In this document: piece after piece, positions 1 through 10,588 of the stretch | How the letters are laid out: each line of letters begins with the position of its first letter | Numbering within the stretch: position 1 is the first letter of the stretch | Source: Ariolimax columbianus | Taxonomy: Eukaryota; Mollusca; Gastropoda; Stylommatophora; Arionidae | Direction of reading: 5' to 3' | Assembly (NCBI GenBank): GCA_036924085.1 | Contig: JAVGWX010000006.1 | Coordinates: forward strand, 40,470,246-40,534,245 | DNA: 64,000 nucleotides | Notes under the pieces: model-generated | Told to the model about the DNA's origin: nothing | Seen by the model: only the letters and a program-made list of their open reading frames with translations | Databases searched by the model: none | Made by a program: the position numbers and the translations under genes

Positions 1-425
1 CTATTCACGAAGGACATCACGATAGAATTGTGAAAAAGAATAATCGTCACTCTGGCAAATTGCATTGTTTGAGGCTCAAACGGACTTGAAAAAAAGGGTG
101 AAAAAAAGCTTGGAAGCGTTTGAAATATGGTCCTACCGCAGAATAGAAAGAGTGAACTGGGCAGAAAGAAGATCCAATAACAATGTCCTCTCTGAAAAAG
201 GCGCTCAAATGAGAAATTATTGAAAAGGATACAAAAACGTAGATAGAGTTGGCTGGGTAAAAATATGAGACATGCAAGTCTTCTACAGAAGATACTAGAG
301 AGCAAGATTCGAAGGAAAAGAAAAAGTGGGTGACCAAGACTCACCTTTACATCTCAGGCATGCAGACACATCCAAGTGCGAGCCTAAACTGAAATGAAGA
401 AAGTTGCAGAGAAAAGAGCCAAATT
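1..425 (+). pseudogene. LINE C-terminal fragment (family with MRHESLLQKILE motif)
   Basis: In broken + frames the sequence reads as the region after reverse transcriptase found in many LINEs: a MRHASLLQKILE segment, then RLTFTSQACRHIQVR, then MKKVAEKRAKF. The same order occurs on the minus strand at 38430-39345 (RLTFTSQVCRDIQVR), so the two are copies of one family. Stops and frameshifts are frequent. It continues into the 67-bp array to the right, which comes from the same coding end. Confidence 0.6.
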
Positions 426-440
426 CAGAAGCTAGCTCAA

Positions 441-835
441 ACAATCTTACAACCAGTCTAAGGACTAATCAACCAGAGGATAGGGTCATATGGAGAGACA
501 TGCTCAGACAATCTTACAACCAGTCTAAGGACTAATCAACCAGAGGATAGGGTCATATGGAGAGACATGCTCAGACAATCTTACAAACAGTCTTAGGACT
601 AATCAACCAGAGGATAGGGTCATATGGAGAGACATGCTCAGACAATCTTACAAACAGTCTTAGGACTAATCAACCAGAGGATAGGGTCATATGGAGAGAC
701 ATGCTCAGACAATCTTACAAACAATCTTAGGACTAATCAACCAGAGGATATCGTCCTAAAGAGAGACATGCTCAGACAACCTTATTACCAGTCTCAAGAC
801 TGATCGACCGGATAATGATGGAAATGTCCTCTAAC
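441..835 (+). repeat. 67-bp minisatellite, about six copies, from a LINE 3' end
   Basis: The motif acaatcttac recurs at 441, 508, 575, 642, 709 and (altered) 776, an exact 67-bp spacing. The first five copies are nearly identical and the last has diverged. Read in the LINE frame one unit gives RDMLRQSYNQSKD followed by a stop, so the unit is the duplicated C terminus of the adjacent LINE fragment. Confidence 0.9.
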
Positions 836-1500
836 TTACACAGGAGAGGTTCAAACTCTGACAGTTCCAAGCACATGGTCGATGTTGCGGCAACGGCTAG
901 TGCAGTCAAAATAAGGCTAAGTACCCTGGGTATTGATGGCTCAGGCTTCATTTCTCCTGTGGTGAGCCGCTCTCTTCAGGGAAGTACCTAGTTATTAGGA
1001 GAAGATAACGAAACATTTAAGCACATAATACTGAGATGTTAAGGAATCATAAATCGTCTTCTTCTTGCAAGTTCCTCTTCTACTCTTAGGAGTGTAGAGG
1101 TCCTTTGTTGTATACTTACAATCGACAAACACGTGATTGACTTGTTGTGTCTTTGCATGTTGGAGGGTTGGCAGCCTCTTGTTATCATTCTTACAGGCCA
1201 CTATTGGGTAGGAAATTTATAATGTATGTCAGAATGGGGGCTAACAACCTGCTGTTTTCAGTTTTTTATTGCCAAGAGGATATCCAAGCTAATTGTCCGT
1301 CTTCGAAAAGGCTAGATGCACCTCCCTTCTGAAGGGAATTGGCCATGAGTAAGGGTTGTCTCACAGTAGACGCTGCGGTCAAATAAGAGATCATTCAAGC
1401 ACTCTAACTATTGTAACATGGTAAAGCTACATGACTAGATATAATTCCATCAGATGCCTTCAAAACAAATATATAGATACACAGATGCTACAGCAAATCT
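836..1500. other. No recognisable feature
   Basis: Short open frames of about 60 codons on both strands show no domain, codon bias or splice structure. I see nothing supportable here. Confidence 0.5.
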
Positions 1501-1514
1501 TCAAAAAAGGTATG

Positions 1515-1805
1515 GGAACAAAGTAAAAGGTAAAGGTCAGTCCCATGGACACATTTGCCGTAGGGGATAAAGATAACTCTTCATATACTAAGTTGCATCC
1601 CATGTAAAGTTCCCTTCCTTACTGAGTTTTCCTTACCCAACTTATACGTCAGGTATCCATTTACAGCTGGGCCAACGGGAGAAGCAGTGGTACTAGGCAC
1701 AAACCACGGCCCTGATTTTTTATTTCCGATCGTGAACTCGAACTCTGCAACGCTGTAATCCCAGTCTAGCAAGTCAGCTACTGACGACTAGACTACGCAC
1801 TCCGC
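1515..1805 (-). mobile_element. tRNA-headed SINE-like element (minus)
   Basis: On the minus strand, from about 1805 leftward, there is a tRNA-like head with an A-box-like TAGTCTAGTCG and a B-box-like GAGTTCGAGTTC, followed by a body that includes a CCCATGGGACTGACC-like end. Its head and spacing resemble the SINE at 29468-29725 and 54861-55070, but it is diverged. No duplication of the target site could be fixed. Confidence 0.45.
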
Positions 1806-1924
1806 AATGGAAACAGGTGACCGTTCCACAAATAGTGCAAAGAAGGACACCTAATAAAATTACAAAAAAAGGAAATCTTGCTGCCCATAGTAACGGTTGA
1901 GAAATAACGTTGCTGACAGTGGAT

Positions 1925-2046
1925 GCAGATGTCATGACCAAGATCATGACTGATCGTATACAAGGTATTTTAGATAGACAAGTGAAATAAGAACAGGCAG
2001 GATTCCAAGCAGGACAATCCGGTACAGATAAATTACTCTCAGAATT
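1925..2046 (+). pseudogene. LINE reverse transcriptase fragment
   Basis: A + frame reads MTKIMTDRIQGILDRQVK, a stop, then EQAGFQAGQSGTDKLLSEL. This is the RT motif in which a recombinant-like N-R-L-x-x-I-L helix is followed by EQAGFR and a T-D segment. The SINE at 2047-2290 interrupts it on the right. Confidence 0.6.
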
Positions 2047-2290
2047 AAAGGTTAAAGACGAAGGCTCGACTTCATCACCTGTGGTCTCGCCATAAGGCTC
2101 AGTCTCTCTCGACAGTACAGTATCCCCGCCTGCCGAGAGGATCGCACAAAGTACGAACTCCGTAGCTCCAGCGATGAACCCAGGGATCTTCGGAAAAATT
2201 GCCATCATGAACCGACCGTCGCAGCTTAAATTCGAACCCCGACCGTCTGGACACGAGGCAAACGGCTTGCCCACTTTGCCACATAGATCA
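2047..2290 (-). mobile_element. SINE-B, single-copy-body form (minus)
   Basis: The minus strand starts near 2290 with a tRNA-like head (GGCAAAGTGGGCAAGC as A box, GGGGTTCGAATTT as B box), then a body containing one copy of the CCCTGGGTTCATCGCTGG unit. The same element at 13916-14121 and 16221-16680 has this unit multiplied into an array. The copy lies inside a LINE RT fragment. Confidence 0.65.
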
Positions 2291-2499
2291 CCCAGAATTA
2301 ATATAGAGCAATCTAAAGAACCAATCAAACTAGAATAAGAGCAGTTAGAAGACGTGGATACATTAATTTTTTTTAGCAGCATAATAAATACATCAGAAAA
2401 ATAGGCATAAAGTAGCACTACTTGGTGAGGAATGAAGATCTGTGTTCATAAAGTGGCAGGACTTGGTGAGGAATGAAGACCTGTAGGAAAGGAGCCAGC

Positions 2500-2616
2500 A
2501 ACAACCACTGGAACAACACATTAAGCCAAGAAAATGGGGTTGGAATGGACATACGCTGCGGCGGAAAGTACCGTCCCAAATAGCCAGACATGCTCTTACA
2601 AGGAATCTTCAGGGAA

Positions 2617-2625
<9 letters not shown>
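2500..2625 (+). pseudogene. LINE C-terminal fragment ending in (GA)n
   Basis: A + frame reads KPRKWGWNGHTLRRRK, then RHALTRNLQGKKRERER. It corresponds to the W-x-G-H-T-L-R and GKRKRGRP region after RT in many LINEs. The frame runs straight into the GA repeat at the RKRGR codons. Confidence 0.55.

Positions 2626-2709
<84 letters not shown>
2617..2709. repeat. (GA)n microsatellite
   Basis: About 90 bp of GA dinucleotides with a few GAAA interruptions. The long open frames of RE/SL repeats here on both strands are artefacts of this repeat. Confidence 0.95.
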
Positions 2710-2794
2710 GTATACCCTAAAATACACAGAGAAGAGAAAATGAGAAGTATCTAAGTTTAAATGATTACACATCAGACAGAACCGACCAAGACCA

Positions 2795-3260
2795 TGCATG
2801 TTGTTGTTTGTCCATCGTTTCTGAAGAGGACCACATTGTCAGGTGTCAATTCTGGAGTGGGTTTGTAGGTGGCTGCTCAAACCAATCTGAGCCCAAAAGC
2901 GTCTGTCCCACTGAGGGCAGAGAAACACTGTCTGACTGTCAGATGTCGGGAACTCGGTTCTTGCCTTTCGTGTCGCTCGCCTCCGTGCAGCTTCCTTGTG
3001 TGCTTCATATGTGTCGTGTCAGAAGCAATTTAACTAGGCCAGACAGAGCGATCATCAGCAATGTTCTTCCAATGATCATGGTCAATGTCGCAGTTCTTCA
3101 GTGAGGTTTTCAGACTCTTTGTAACGTTTTCTTTGGCCACCGCGAGCTCGCTTGTCTGAACTCACCATATAACATTTTCATTGGAAACCACACATCTGAC
3201 ACGTGGACAACATGACCAGTCCATCTAAGCTGCGATTTGCACATAGTTGTGTGGCTGGTG
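2795..3260 (-). pseudogene. C-terminal end of C2H2-finger LINE, second type (minus)
   Basis: On the minus strand the broken reading contains SQLRWTGHVVHVSD, then MLYGEF, then KPH and TMIIGRT segments and a degenerate finger near the end. This is the order seen in LINEs whose second protein closes with W-x-GH-V-x-R-M-x-D, LLYGEL, K-D-x-L-K and a C-x2-C zinc finger. Frameshifts and stops are numerous. Confidence 0.55.
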
Positions 3261-3365
3261 TGATGCTGTTAATGGCCTTTGCCCAGAGAGTAGCGACGGG
3301 ATTGGTTGATTGAATTTATGAAATTGGGGACATCTCTATATAGGAATTTTATAGATTTTGAAAAG

Positions 3366-4040
3366 GTATTTCTTCGTCTTCTTCGTTTGTTCTCAATCTC
3401 CCGCTACCAAACCCTGAAAGGGCCTAAGTAGCAGAATGTAGTCCAGAGAACGGAATGCGTTGTGTCGTAGTTTACAGCTTGACTGCGATATTTACACCTT
3501 TTGGTCCGACACATCCGACTTCAGCAGGCATTTATAGAGAACGGGTTCGCCTTCCGTCTTCAATCCTTTATGCTTAGCCAATCTGCTCTGTTGCAGAGAG
3601 TCATCCATGATCACGACGGGAAGGTGTAGAAGTGTCTTGGCAGTTATGGTTTGCTGACGCTGATGCTAGCAGTCAGCTATGGTTCGCTGACCCTGATGCT
3701 AGCAGTCAGCTATGGTTCGCTGACCCTGATGCTAGCAGTCAGCTATGGTTCGCTGATCCTGATGCCAGCAGTCAGCTATGGTTCGCTGATCCTTATGCTA
3801 GCAGTCAGCTATGGTTCGCTGACCCTGATCCTAGCAGTCAGCTATGGTTCGCTGATCCTGATGCCAGCAGTCAGCTATGGTTCGCTGATCCTTATGCTAG
3901 CAGTCAGCTATGGTTCGCTGACCCTGATGCTAGCAGTCAGCTATGGTTCGCTGACCCTGACGCTAGCAGTCAGCTTAAAGTCGCTGACCGCTGCAGATCA
4001 TTCACTGCTCAGAATCTTGGTCCCACTCGCAGTTTGAAGA
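3366..4040 (-). mobile_element. SINE-C with an internal 33-bp array (minus)
   Basis: The element reads on the minus strand and ends at about 3366 in a (GAA)n-like tail, seen here as cttcgtcttcttcg. Its body matches copies at 43615-43985, 55545-55825, 9553-9882 and 61895-62095. Between 3636 and 3985 the part that is present once or twice elsewhere is expanded to about ten copies. Confidence 0.75.
3636..3985. repeat. 33-bp minisatellite inside SINE-C, about 10 copies
   Basis: The unit contains gctatggttcgctgaccct and repeats every 33 bp with few substitutions. Because 33 is a multiple of three, it gives an open frame with an 11-residue repeat (SQLWFADPDAS) and a second one in another frame. 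Absence of such a frame in the other SINE-C copies argues that it is not a gene. Confidence 0.92.
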
Positions 4041-4089
4041 TGTCCGTGTCTGAAACGGGTGAGCTCGCCATAAAGCGAGATGTGTTCAG

Positions 4090-4543
4090 GGCTGCTGTAA
4101 AGGAGACAACAGGGAAGAATTAGATAACGATGTTTAAAGAAGGACGTGAGTTAACGAAAGATCTTCCGAGAGCCGGTCAGGCGCACATTGTTCTGTTAGC
4201 TCACGTCTTACTTTAAATATCGTTGTCCAAGTCTTCGCTGTTGACTTCGACACACTTGTGTCACCATATACTGCCTGCATTCTGCGATGAATATCAACTG
4301 GTCGACATCCTTCAGCCTTTAGAAACATAATCATCGCTCGCTGATCAACTCTGGATAGATTCAGTATCACACCCGCCATGTTTACAACGGTTTGCTGAGA
4401 AAACTTTGAGTCGGAGAATAATGCAATTTTACAAATTTGACGGTTGGTATGTGCTGTTTACATATGAAGTGACGTCATCACCCGCATCGTACGTATGCTC
4501 ACTTGGTGCAGTTTGGTCTGGTTTCATTTGAACACACCTCGTA
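4090..4543 (-). mobile_element. Mariner-family remnant with fold-back structure (minus)
   Basis: The minus strand at 4379-4134 encodes a mariner helix-turn-helix start: MAGVILNLSRVDQRA, then FLKAEGCRPVDIHRRM, then VYGDTSVSKST. The right end gives a mariner-like terminus (CGAGGTGTGTTCAAATG read on the minus strand) next to TA at 4542-4543. To the left the sequence folds back: bases about 4098-4155 are an imperfect inverted copy of about 4185-4265. No DDD catalytic region is present, so it cannot encode transposase. Confidence 0.75.
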
Positions 4544-5850
4544 TATATGTACTCCACCACATTTTTTTCTTTGATCCAATGAAATGACATATATTGTAGG
4601 GTCCAAATGGAAACAGTTTGATTATCAACAAAAGAAAATACAAAATACCATTATCTCATTCGATCGCTGTTTACAGACTTAATTGGATTCGAGTAGCGAT
4701 TATTTGGACTGACGCAGTAATGACGTGATTCTTACATGAAAAACCGAGCCGGTGATGTTTAGTTCGCGTTGACTCGTTTAATTGTCACGTTGGATACTTG
4801 GGATTAGATGATTAGCTTGCTATAGCATAGTAGTGTACACTTCATTGACATGCAAATATAACAGACAATTCTTCGACCAGGACACACAGATAAATACATG
4901 AAGAAATTAGAACTAGTAAACAATGTACAGAAGGGTGGTAGAGGGCGTCAATACAATTCAGACAACCGATTCGGGGGATTAATCTAATAAGCCAACCCAA
5001 AACGTAAATCAATGGATATTATTTGTAGCTTCACGTGCAGCGAGAGAGAGAGAGAGACAAAAGCAGTGGATGATAGTGATGACTCTGACTTGAATGGGAT
5101 TTTAATATATTTTCTTTATTGCTGCATACTTTCTATTGCTAGTCCTGGACACTGTGCTGATCGTCCTCTGTGATTGCATCCTATTTTTACTCAGATCAGC
5201 TGTCATCCAAAAGCCATGAAGTTTAAAAATAATGACTGTACCAACTGTAGTGGGAAACGCAAGAGCAGCGCAAAGCTTTGATTTAAAAGGCATTCATTTG
5301 CATGATGTTTGCGTGGAATATCATCAACCTTTATTCGCAGAGGATATAGATGCCCAGGATGACAATGAAAAATAACTTCTAGCGCTGACGACCACGCATA
5401 ATATCCCAGCAAGGAAGAAGGCATGGAAATAGACATACGTAAAGCACAAATAATGACGAACAGCAAGAAAGAAATTTTTTAAAACAACGGCCATAAACAG
5501 TTTCTAAATTCTAATATATGGGATCTGTATTTGGAATAGAGCGGATCAAAGCTGATCTATGAACAAGGATTGCAACGACCGTAACACTTAAACCACAATT
5601 GGAGAACAAAAAAACATGTCTGCCAAAACAATGAGAACACATGCATGCAAACATCTATTATGTCCATCTACTTCAAATGCCTGTGAAACGCGCGAATTGC
5701 ATAATGAGATAGAACGTAAGATCCAGGCGATCAGGAGTCTTCAGATAGATCTTTGAAATAACAGACAGGGATCGTGTTACAAATGTTAACATACATTGTC
5801 CAATCGTAGTTTACCGGACGTATCAAGACTGTCTGTTAGTTGTAAAAATG
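4544..5850. other. No recognisable feature
   Basis: AT-rich sequence with only short random open frames and a small GA run at 5041-5057. Confidence 0.5.
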
Positions 5851-5854
5851 AACG

Positions 5855-5935
5855 CGAGGCAGAATGTCCTAGGCGTGAAACGTACGTTTCACAATCCCAC
5901 AAGACTGGGGTCGAATCCTGCCGTGTCTGTCTCTC
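5855..5935 (+). mobile_element. tRNA-like SINE head
   Basis: About 80 bp with a good B box (GGGGTCGAATCC) and a weak A box, resembling the minus-strand sequence at 41245-41350, which has the same TTTCACAATCC between the boxes. No cloverleaf could be completed, so a functional tRNA is unlikely. Confidence 0.4.
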
Positions 5936-5962
5936 CCCCACCATTCTTGAATTTATTTTAAT

Positions 5963-6440
5963 AGATCATCATCATTATATTGTAGCATGCCCTTTGGAGA
6001 ACGTTGCTTTCGTGACAGCCGATCTATATGATACTTGATACCTGGCCAGCTTTCCCGCCTCTTGTACTACCAACCCCAGAGCCTCTGTACTGTCTCTTGC
6101 ATTTATTCTCCTCGATCAACCTCTGCCTCTTCACATACAATGTCCCCCTGGGTCGTTATTTTTAGGTTATTGTGATGTTTGATGTGGTCAAAGCAGGTTA
6201 ATTTCCTAGATGTAATCTTGTTTTCTAAGCAGTTTTGTCCTACATCCATCTCCTGTAGGCTCTCTGCGTTCTTCTTTGTCATTATTCACGGTATTTTTCA
6301 CTCTCCTGTAGCATTTTAGCTCGAAGTAGTCAATCTTCTTGCCTGGGGTTTGTGTGGTTGGCCTTGTCTCGCGTCCGTACGTTGCCACCGGAACGATGAA
6401 AGTCCTCGGGTTCTCTATTCTTGTCATTTTGTTAGTGCTG
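5963..6440 (-). pseudogene. LINE-B 3' fragment (minus)
   Basis: The minus strand reads TYGRETRPTTQ, then FELKCYRRVKNTV, and ends with a segment like AACGTTCTCCAAAGG and a (GATGAT)-type tail at about 5963. The same family occurs at 37425-37800 (-), 50314-50745 (+) and, longest, at 59175-60345 (-). It is 5'-truncated and frameshifted. Confidence 0.65.
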
Positions 6441-6574
6441 CCATACTTAATTTTAGTTTACCTCTGAAGTACCATGGCCAGTCTTCTCCTTACTTATATT
6501 TTGATCCCGAGGGACGCATATTGTGATCCAGATATCAGAGTCAAGAACGAGCACCTCGAATCAGCACTCTTTTC

Positions 6575-7330
6575 AGGGAAACTACTGTTGACTGGTCAAA
6601 AACATAATCTCCAAGGCCAGTGCTGCCTTTGGGAGGCTGCGCAACAGTGTCTGGAAACTCAGTCTACCGAGCTGTAGTGCTCCCCACCCTTCTGTATTGA
6701 TAGTAAGCGTAGACTGTGTACAGCAGGCATGCTAGGAAAATAAACCACTTCCATACAAGGTCCCTCCGTAGATTGTTCAAAATACAGTGGCAGGACAGGG
6801 TACCAGACACCGAGATCCTCATGAAGGCAAAAATTCCCAGCATACACACTGCTGCAGAAGACCCAGATCAGGTGTGTCGGCTACGTCGTGCGCATGCCAG
6901 ACAACCGCATTCCAAAACAAGTAATGTATGGTGAGCTGAAAGATGGCCTGCGTCAAGCCGGTGGCCAAAAGAAGCGTTTCAAAGACTCCCTTAAACGATC
7001 TCTGACACGCTTCAGCGTCGATGTAAACGCATGGGAATGTCTCGCACAGGACCGCAAGACATGGCGTAGAACCATCGTCAGAGGCACCTCCATTGCTGAA
7101 GAGCGCCGCACCTCCAAAGCACAGAAAAAAACGCACTTTGCGTAAAAATAAAACAACTGTCATTCACATGCCCAATTCTGACATTACATGTTACGTATGT
7201 GGAAGGATCTACCGTGCCAGAATTAGACTATACAGCCACCTCCGAACTCACTGGCGAGGCGCAGCACAACATGTCTGACTGTTGGTGTCGTCATCGCTTG
7301 CGATGGACAGCTATTATTATATTTTGTAAT
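6575..7330 (+). pseudogene. C2H2-finger LINE, C-terminal part (plus)
   Basis: Across frameshifts the + strand reads SKIISKASAAFGRL, a CETW-like region (now degraded), RRLFKIQWQDRVPDTEIL, KAKIPSIH, QVMYGELKDGLR, KKRFKDSLKRSL, WECLAQDRKTWRRT, and a finger with C-Y-V-C and H-L-R-T-H. The same order occurs at 45695-46420 (-). The finger C-x2-C-x12-H-x3-H is the normal C terminus of this LINE group. It ends in (TTA)-rich tail sequence near 7310. Confidence 0.78.
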
Positions 7331-7740
7331 CTCCAATGTTGCATATAGTCGAGAAGAGATATTCAAAGATGGTTTGAACCTTTTGTTTCACTAGGAAAAC
7401 ATCCGGTTTTCCTCTTGTCAGTTGTCATTCTCTTAGTCGTAAATGTGTTTATGAATTTATTTTATTCCTCGCTATAGGTAGTAACACCAAATTTCTATAA
7501 GAGAAAAAAAACGAACATATTTCGATCTTTTTGTATTCAGCCTCAAAATGCAAATAAGACAAAAAAAATATAGATACTTCCAAAAGAGGACCTTATGAAA
7601 TGGTATACAATATTACCTACAATTTTCAGGCATTATATAGTCACAGAAGTCAACAGTTCGTCATGATCAAAAGTAACAAGCCATAACCATTTAATAATGA
7701 TTATCTTGACATTCCCAGTTCACAAGTGAAACGGAAAACA
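7331..7740. other. No recognisable feature
   Basis: AT-rich spacer without gene signals. Confidence 0.5.
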
Positions 7741-7751
7741 AAGATACGAAC

Positions 7752-7998
7752 GAAGGACGATGTGGTCTAGTGGTTAAGTGACACTTCTCACAACCAAAAG
7801 GTGCTGGGTTCGATCCACAGCACAGCACCGGCTGTTACCACGAGAAGCAAACCCTTTGAAAATGCAGGAGGAAGCAGACACTTATATAAAATGCATGGCG
7901 AAGTCGGATGCACTGGGTGACAGGCGCAAAATAAACACCGCAGTACAACGCACACCGCCTTCTGGAACAGAGAAATAAAGCAAAGAAAAAAAAACAAC
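7752..7998 (+). mobile_element. SINE-A copy 1, tRNA-derived, with target-site duplication
   Basis: The head has a perfect A-box core (TGGTCTAGTGG) and B box (GGTTCGATCC). The body ends in an A-rich tail. The flanks are AAGATACGAAC at 7741-7751 and AAGATATGAAC at 7999-8009, a duplication with one mismatch. Two further copies lie at 20752-21001 and 50814-51063. Confidence 0.88.
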
Positions 7999-8009
7999 AA
8001 GATATGAAC

Positions 8010-8425
8010 AAGGAGAAAGCAACAGTAATGTAGAAAAGATGTAAGTTCTGGCAGAATTATGTGTTAAAATCACCGATCTGTGTAATCACATATACAATAC
8101 GGATTAATACCGAACGACCAGATTACATGATTTTGTACCTATACCCTATGGGATCAAATGTTATAATAACAGATTACTGAGGAAGATTTGATCACCTTGG
8201 CCATAAGGCATAACGATGACGTAAAACAATCTTAATAATTACATAATGTACTCATTACAATAAATATTATTACCCAAATTGACGTGGGGGTAACATTCTG
8301 GTACACAGCCATTACAATGTGATTTGGTGATATGTGTATATGTTGCTGATCAGAAATATTCATTTGTACCACTTTAACCCGTCCTACGTTTAAGTAAGGA
8401 TTTTCATTTTACAATACAATACAAT
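8010..8425. other. Unannotated spacer with short (ATACA)n
   Basis: AT-rich, no gene. A five-base repeat (acaat/atacaat) occurs at about 8410-8430. Confidence 0.5.
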
Positions 8426-8429
8426 ACAA

Positions 8430-9440
8430 TCTGACTTCTTCTTCATAGTTTTCTTCTTCTTCCTATTCCTTTACTTCTTCCTCTTCTTCTTCTTCTTTTT
8501 CTGCATTCGTCCTGAAAAGGATGTAGAGACGTTGTGTCGAAGTTACCATTGCAATTGTGATATCTGCCCATTTCGGTTCGACACATTTGCTTTCAGCGGA
8601 CGTTTTGGATAAATGGTTTGCCTGCCCACAGAGATCCCTATTCGCTTAGCCAGATACACTAGTGCAGTCTGTTTCCAGGGTCTCCGCTTGAGGAGAGGAT
8701 TTTTGTCTGCTGTAGTTCGGCAACATTATTGTGTCACCCGAAAGCACCTTCATGAGGGGCCCTCTGTTTCTTACAGAAGCTTCTGTGGGGCGCGAACGAG
8801 TACCCGGCGGTAAAACTGGGCGGGCAGATTAGGCTCATTAGACTTGGTTGGCAGCCAATCTAAGAGAAGATAAACTATGACTCTAAACCCGGGTAGACGA
8901 AGCTCGTTAGCCTTTTCATGCAGTTAGCCTAGGAGATAAGGAACTCTGATTTTAAACCCACAAGTCCCAGAGAGTGCTGGCTGGTCTTAGGACGATGAGA
9001 GTATCATCGGATGTCTCAAGTAACTAGCATCTGCGGGTAACGACTCCACTGCCTTGTAGAAACCTCGGGAGAGGGTAGGGCTATGGGTGTAAGCCCAGAA
9101 AAAAAATCCGGAGTGGTAGCGCCTAAGTCAGATGGTTTCATAATTGCGCAAAGTTATTCCGGCAGCTCCTGCAGCTGAGCTGGAGTCAAATTGTCATGCT
9201 TTGCATTCCTTTAGATTACACCAGAAAGGCCCAGAGGGGGATCCTGCAGTTTGGGCGGTCCAGTGTCTCCATATTCAGCGCCTAGGTTTGCGTCCTAAGA
9301 GGCCACTCACAGGGTGCCACGTGCTTGTTCTGTAAAGATTCAGACGCCTATAAATGAATGAATGGTTCGACTACCCTGATGCAAATATCCAGCTATGACT
9401 CACTGACTGCTGCCAGCTCTTTCAGTGTTCTACATCTTCG
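8430..9440 (-). mobile_element. SINE-C (minus) interrupted by element E
   Basis: A (TTC)-rich tail at 8430-8510 and a diverged SINE-C body run to about 8735; the SINE-C right part (ctatgactcactgactgctg) resumes at about 9362-9440. The approximately 630 bp between is element E, so E inserted into an older SINE-C. Confidence 0.6.
8735..9361 (+). mobile_element. Element E copy 1, with (AATG)n tail
   Basis: About 600 bp matching 17391-18010 in inverted orientation: shared segments include ggggccc..tttcttacag, gggcgggcagattaggc, acaagtcccagag and the ctcgggagagggtagggct region. It ends in gcctataaatgaatgaatg. No coding capacity or tRNA boxes were identified, so its class is unknown. Confidence 0.7.
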
Positions 9441-9552
9441 ACTACGGGTGTTTTGACACGAGAAATATAATTTCATGGAGGAGACGGTACATGTAAGGTA
9501 AAGACGTCGGTTCTTAACATTACATAACAGAACCGAAATGTATCAAAATACT

Positions 9553-9882
9553 TAGTGCAGCGATCAGCGACCTAAAGCTGACTGCTACCGTCAGGGCCAG
9601 CGGTCCAAAGCTGCCAAAACCCGTCTACACCTCCACGTGATGATCTCGGATAGCGGCTGCAACAGGACAGACTGGCTAAGAAGAAAGGATAAAAAAGGGA
9701 CGGCAACCCGGTACCCAAAAATGCGATGCTGAAATTCGATGTGTCCGATCAAAATGTGCAAATATCACAGTCAAGCTGTAAACTATGATACAACCCATTC
9801 CGTTCTCCTGACTTCATCCTGCTACTGGCAAAACCCTTTTCAGGGCTTGGTAGGTGGAGTTTGAGAACGAACGACAAAGAAA
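9553..9882 (+). mobile_element. SINE-C copy (plus)
   Basis: Reads in the sense orientation of the family, through cagctgccaaaacccgtctacacc-like sequence and the core around gctgaaattcgatgtgtccg, to the end gagtttgagaacgaacgac. Diverged compared with 61895-62095. Confidence 0.7.
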
Positions 9883-10588
9883 ACATTGAAAAAAAAAATA
9901 CTTAGCTCCTGTAATAGTACTTAATACATAATTTCGGTTTGTACGACTCTGTTACTAGACTCAGACACAATTCCATTTTATCCACTCACGACATGCCATT
10001 TAGGTTTCAACAGTTTTTTCTGTCTTGTCCGTGTTCCACTCGAGCATTCCATACAACCAGATAAGATATAATTAACACGTAAGAACTCTCTGTCCTACAT
10101 CTGTTGCCAAAGATTGTATTTCACATCCTGCCTTCCGTTTCTGGAATGCTGTTTTATATGCGATACGAAATTCCTGAACTGCGCGGCACTTGAAAATACA
10201 TTTAATTCGCAACTTTATCATTGACTGGATTCGGATCACTAAGTTGAAAACCATTAATAAACTGCATTCGATTTTACATGCTATAAAGTTTCAACTTAAT
10301 ATCTCAATAACTGGTTATTTGGCGGCAAAAATCAACAGTGCAACTCATTGATTTTACGCGGGTGAATATTTAACAAAGATAGCAGTTGGCGAAGAGTATA
10401 TGGCCCAGGGCACAATTAAAGGCATTGTTTCGTTTTGGACGTGAATCGCAGAATAAAACATAACAACTAAGTATATTTTTAAAAACAACGTGTTTCGGTT
10501 CAGGGTTTTGAATTACCTTTGCAGGATTCGTCCAAATTTGATAGTAACATGCCAGTATAGGATGTGTCAACAATTTAAGCTCTCTAGG
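9883..10588. other. No recognisable feature
   Basis: Spacer with short random open frames on the minus strand that lack any family signature. Confidence 0.5.

Noticed and set aside
441..835. CRISPR-like array because of regular repeats
   Set aside because: Units are contiguous with no unique spacers, in a eukaryotic LINE-rich context.
1774..2418. 214-codon minus-strand frame
   Set aside because: It spans a SINE-B head and antisense RT sequence and has no domain of its own.
2534..2799. Open frames of repeated RE and SL residues on both strands
   Set aside because: They are translations of the (GA)n microsatellite.
3632..4123. 163-codon frame with 11-residue repeats
   Set aside because: Explained by the 33-bp array in SINE-C; the frame is absent from other SINE-C copies.
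7770..7830. Functional tRNA genes at the SINE heads (7752, 20752, 50814, 54861, 58653)
   Set aside because: A and B boxes are present but the acceptor and anticodon stems do not pair well, and each is followed by the same SINE body.
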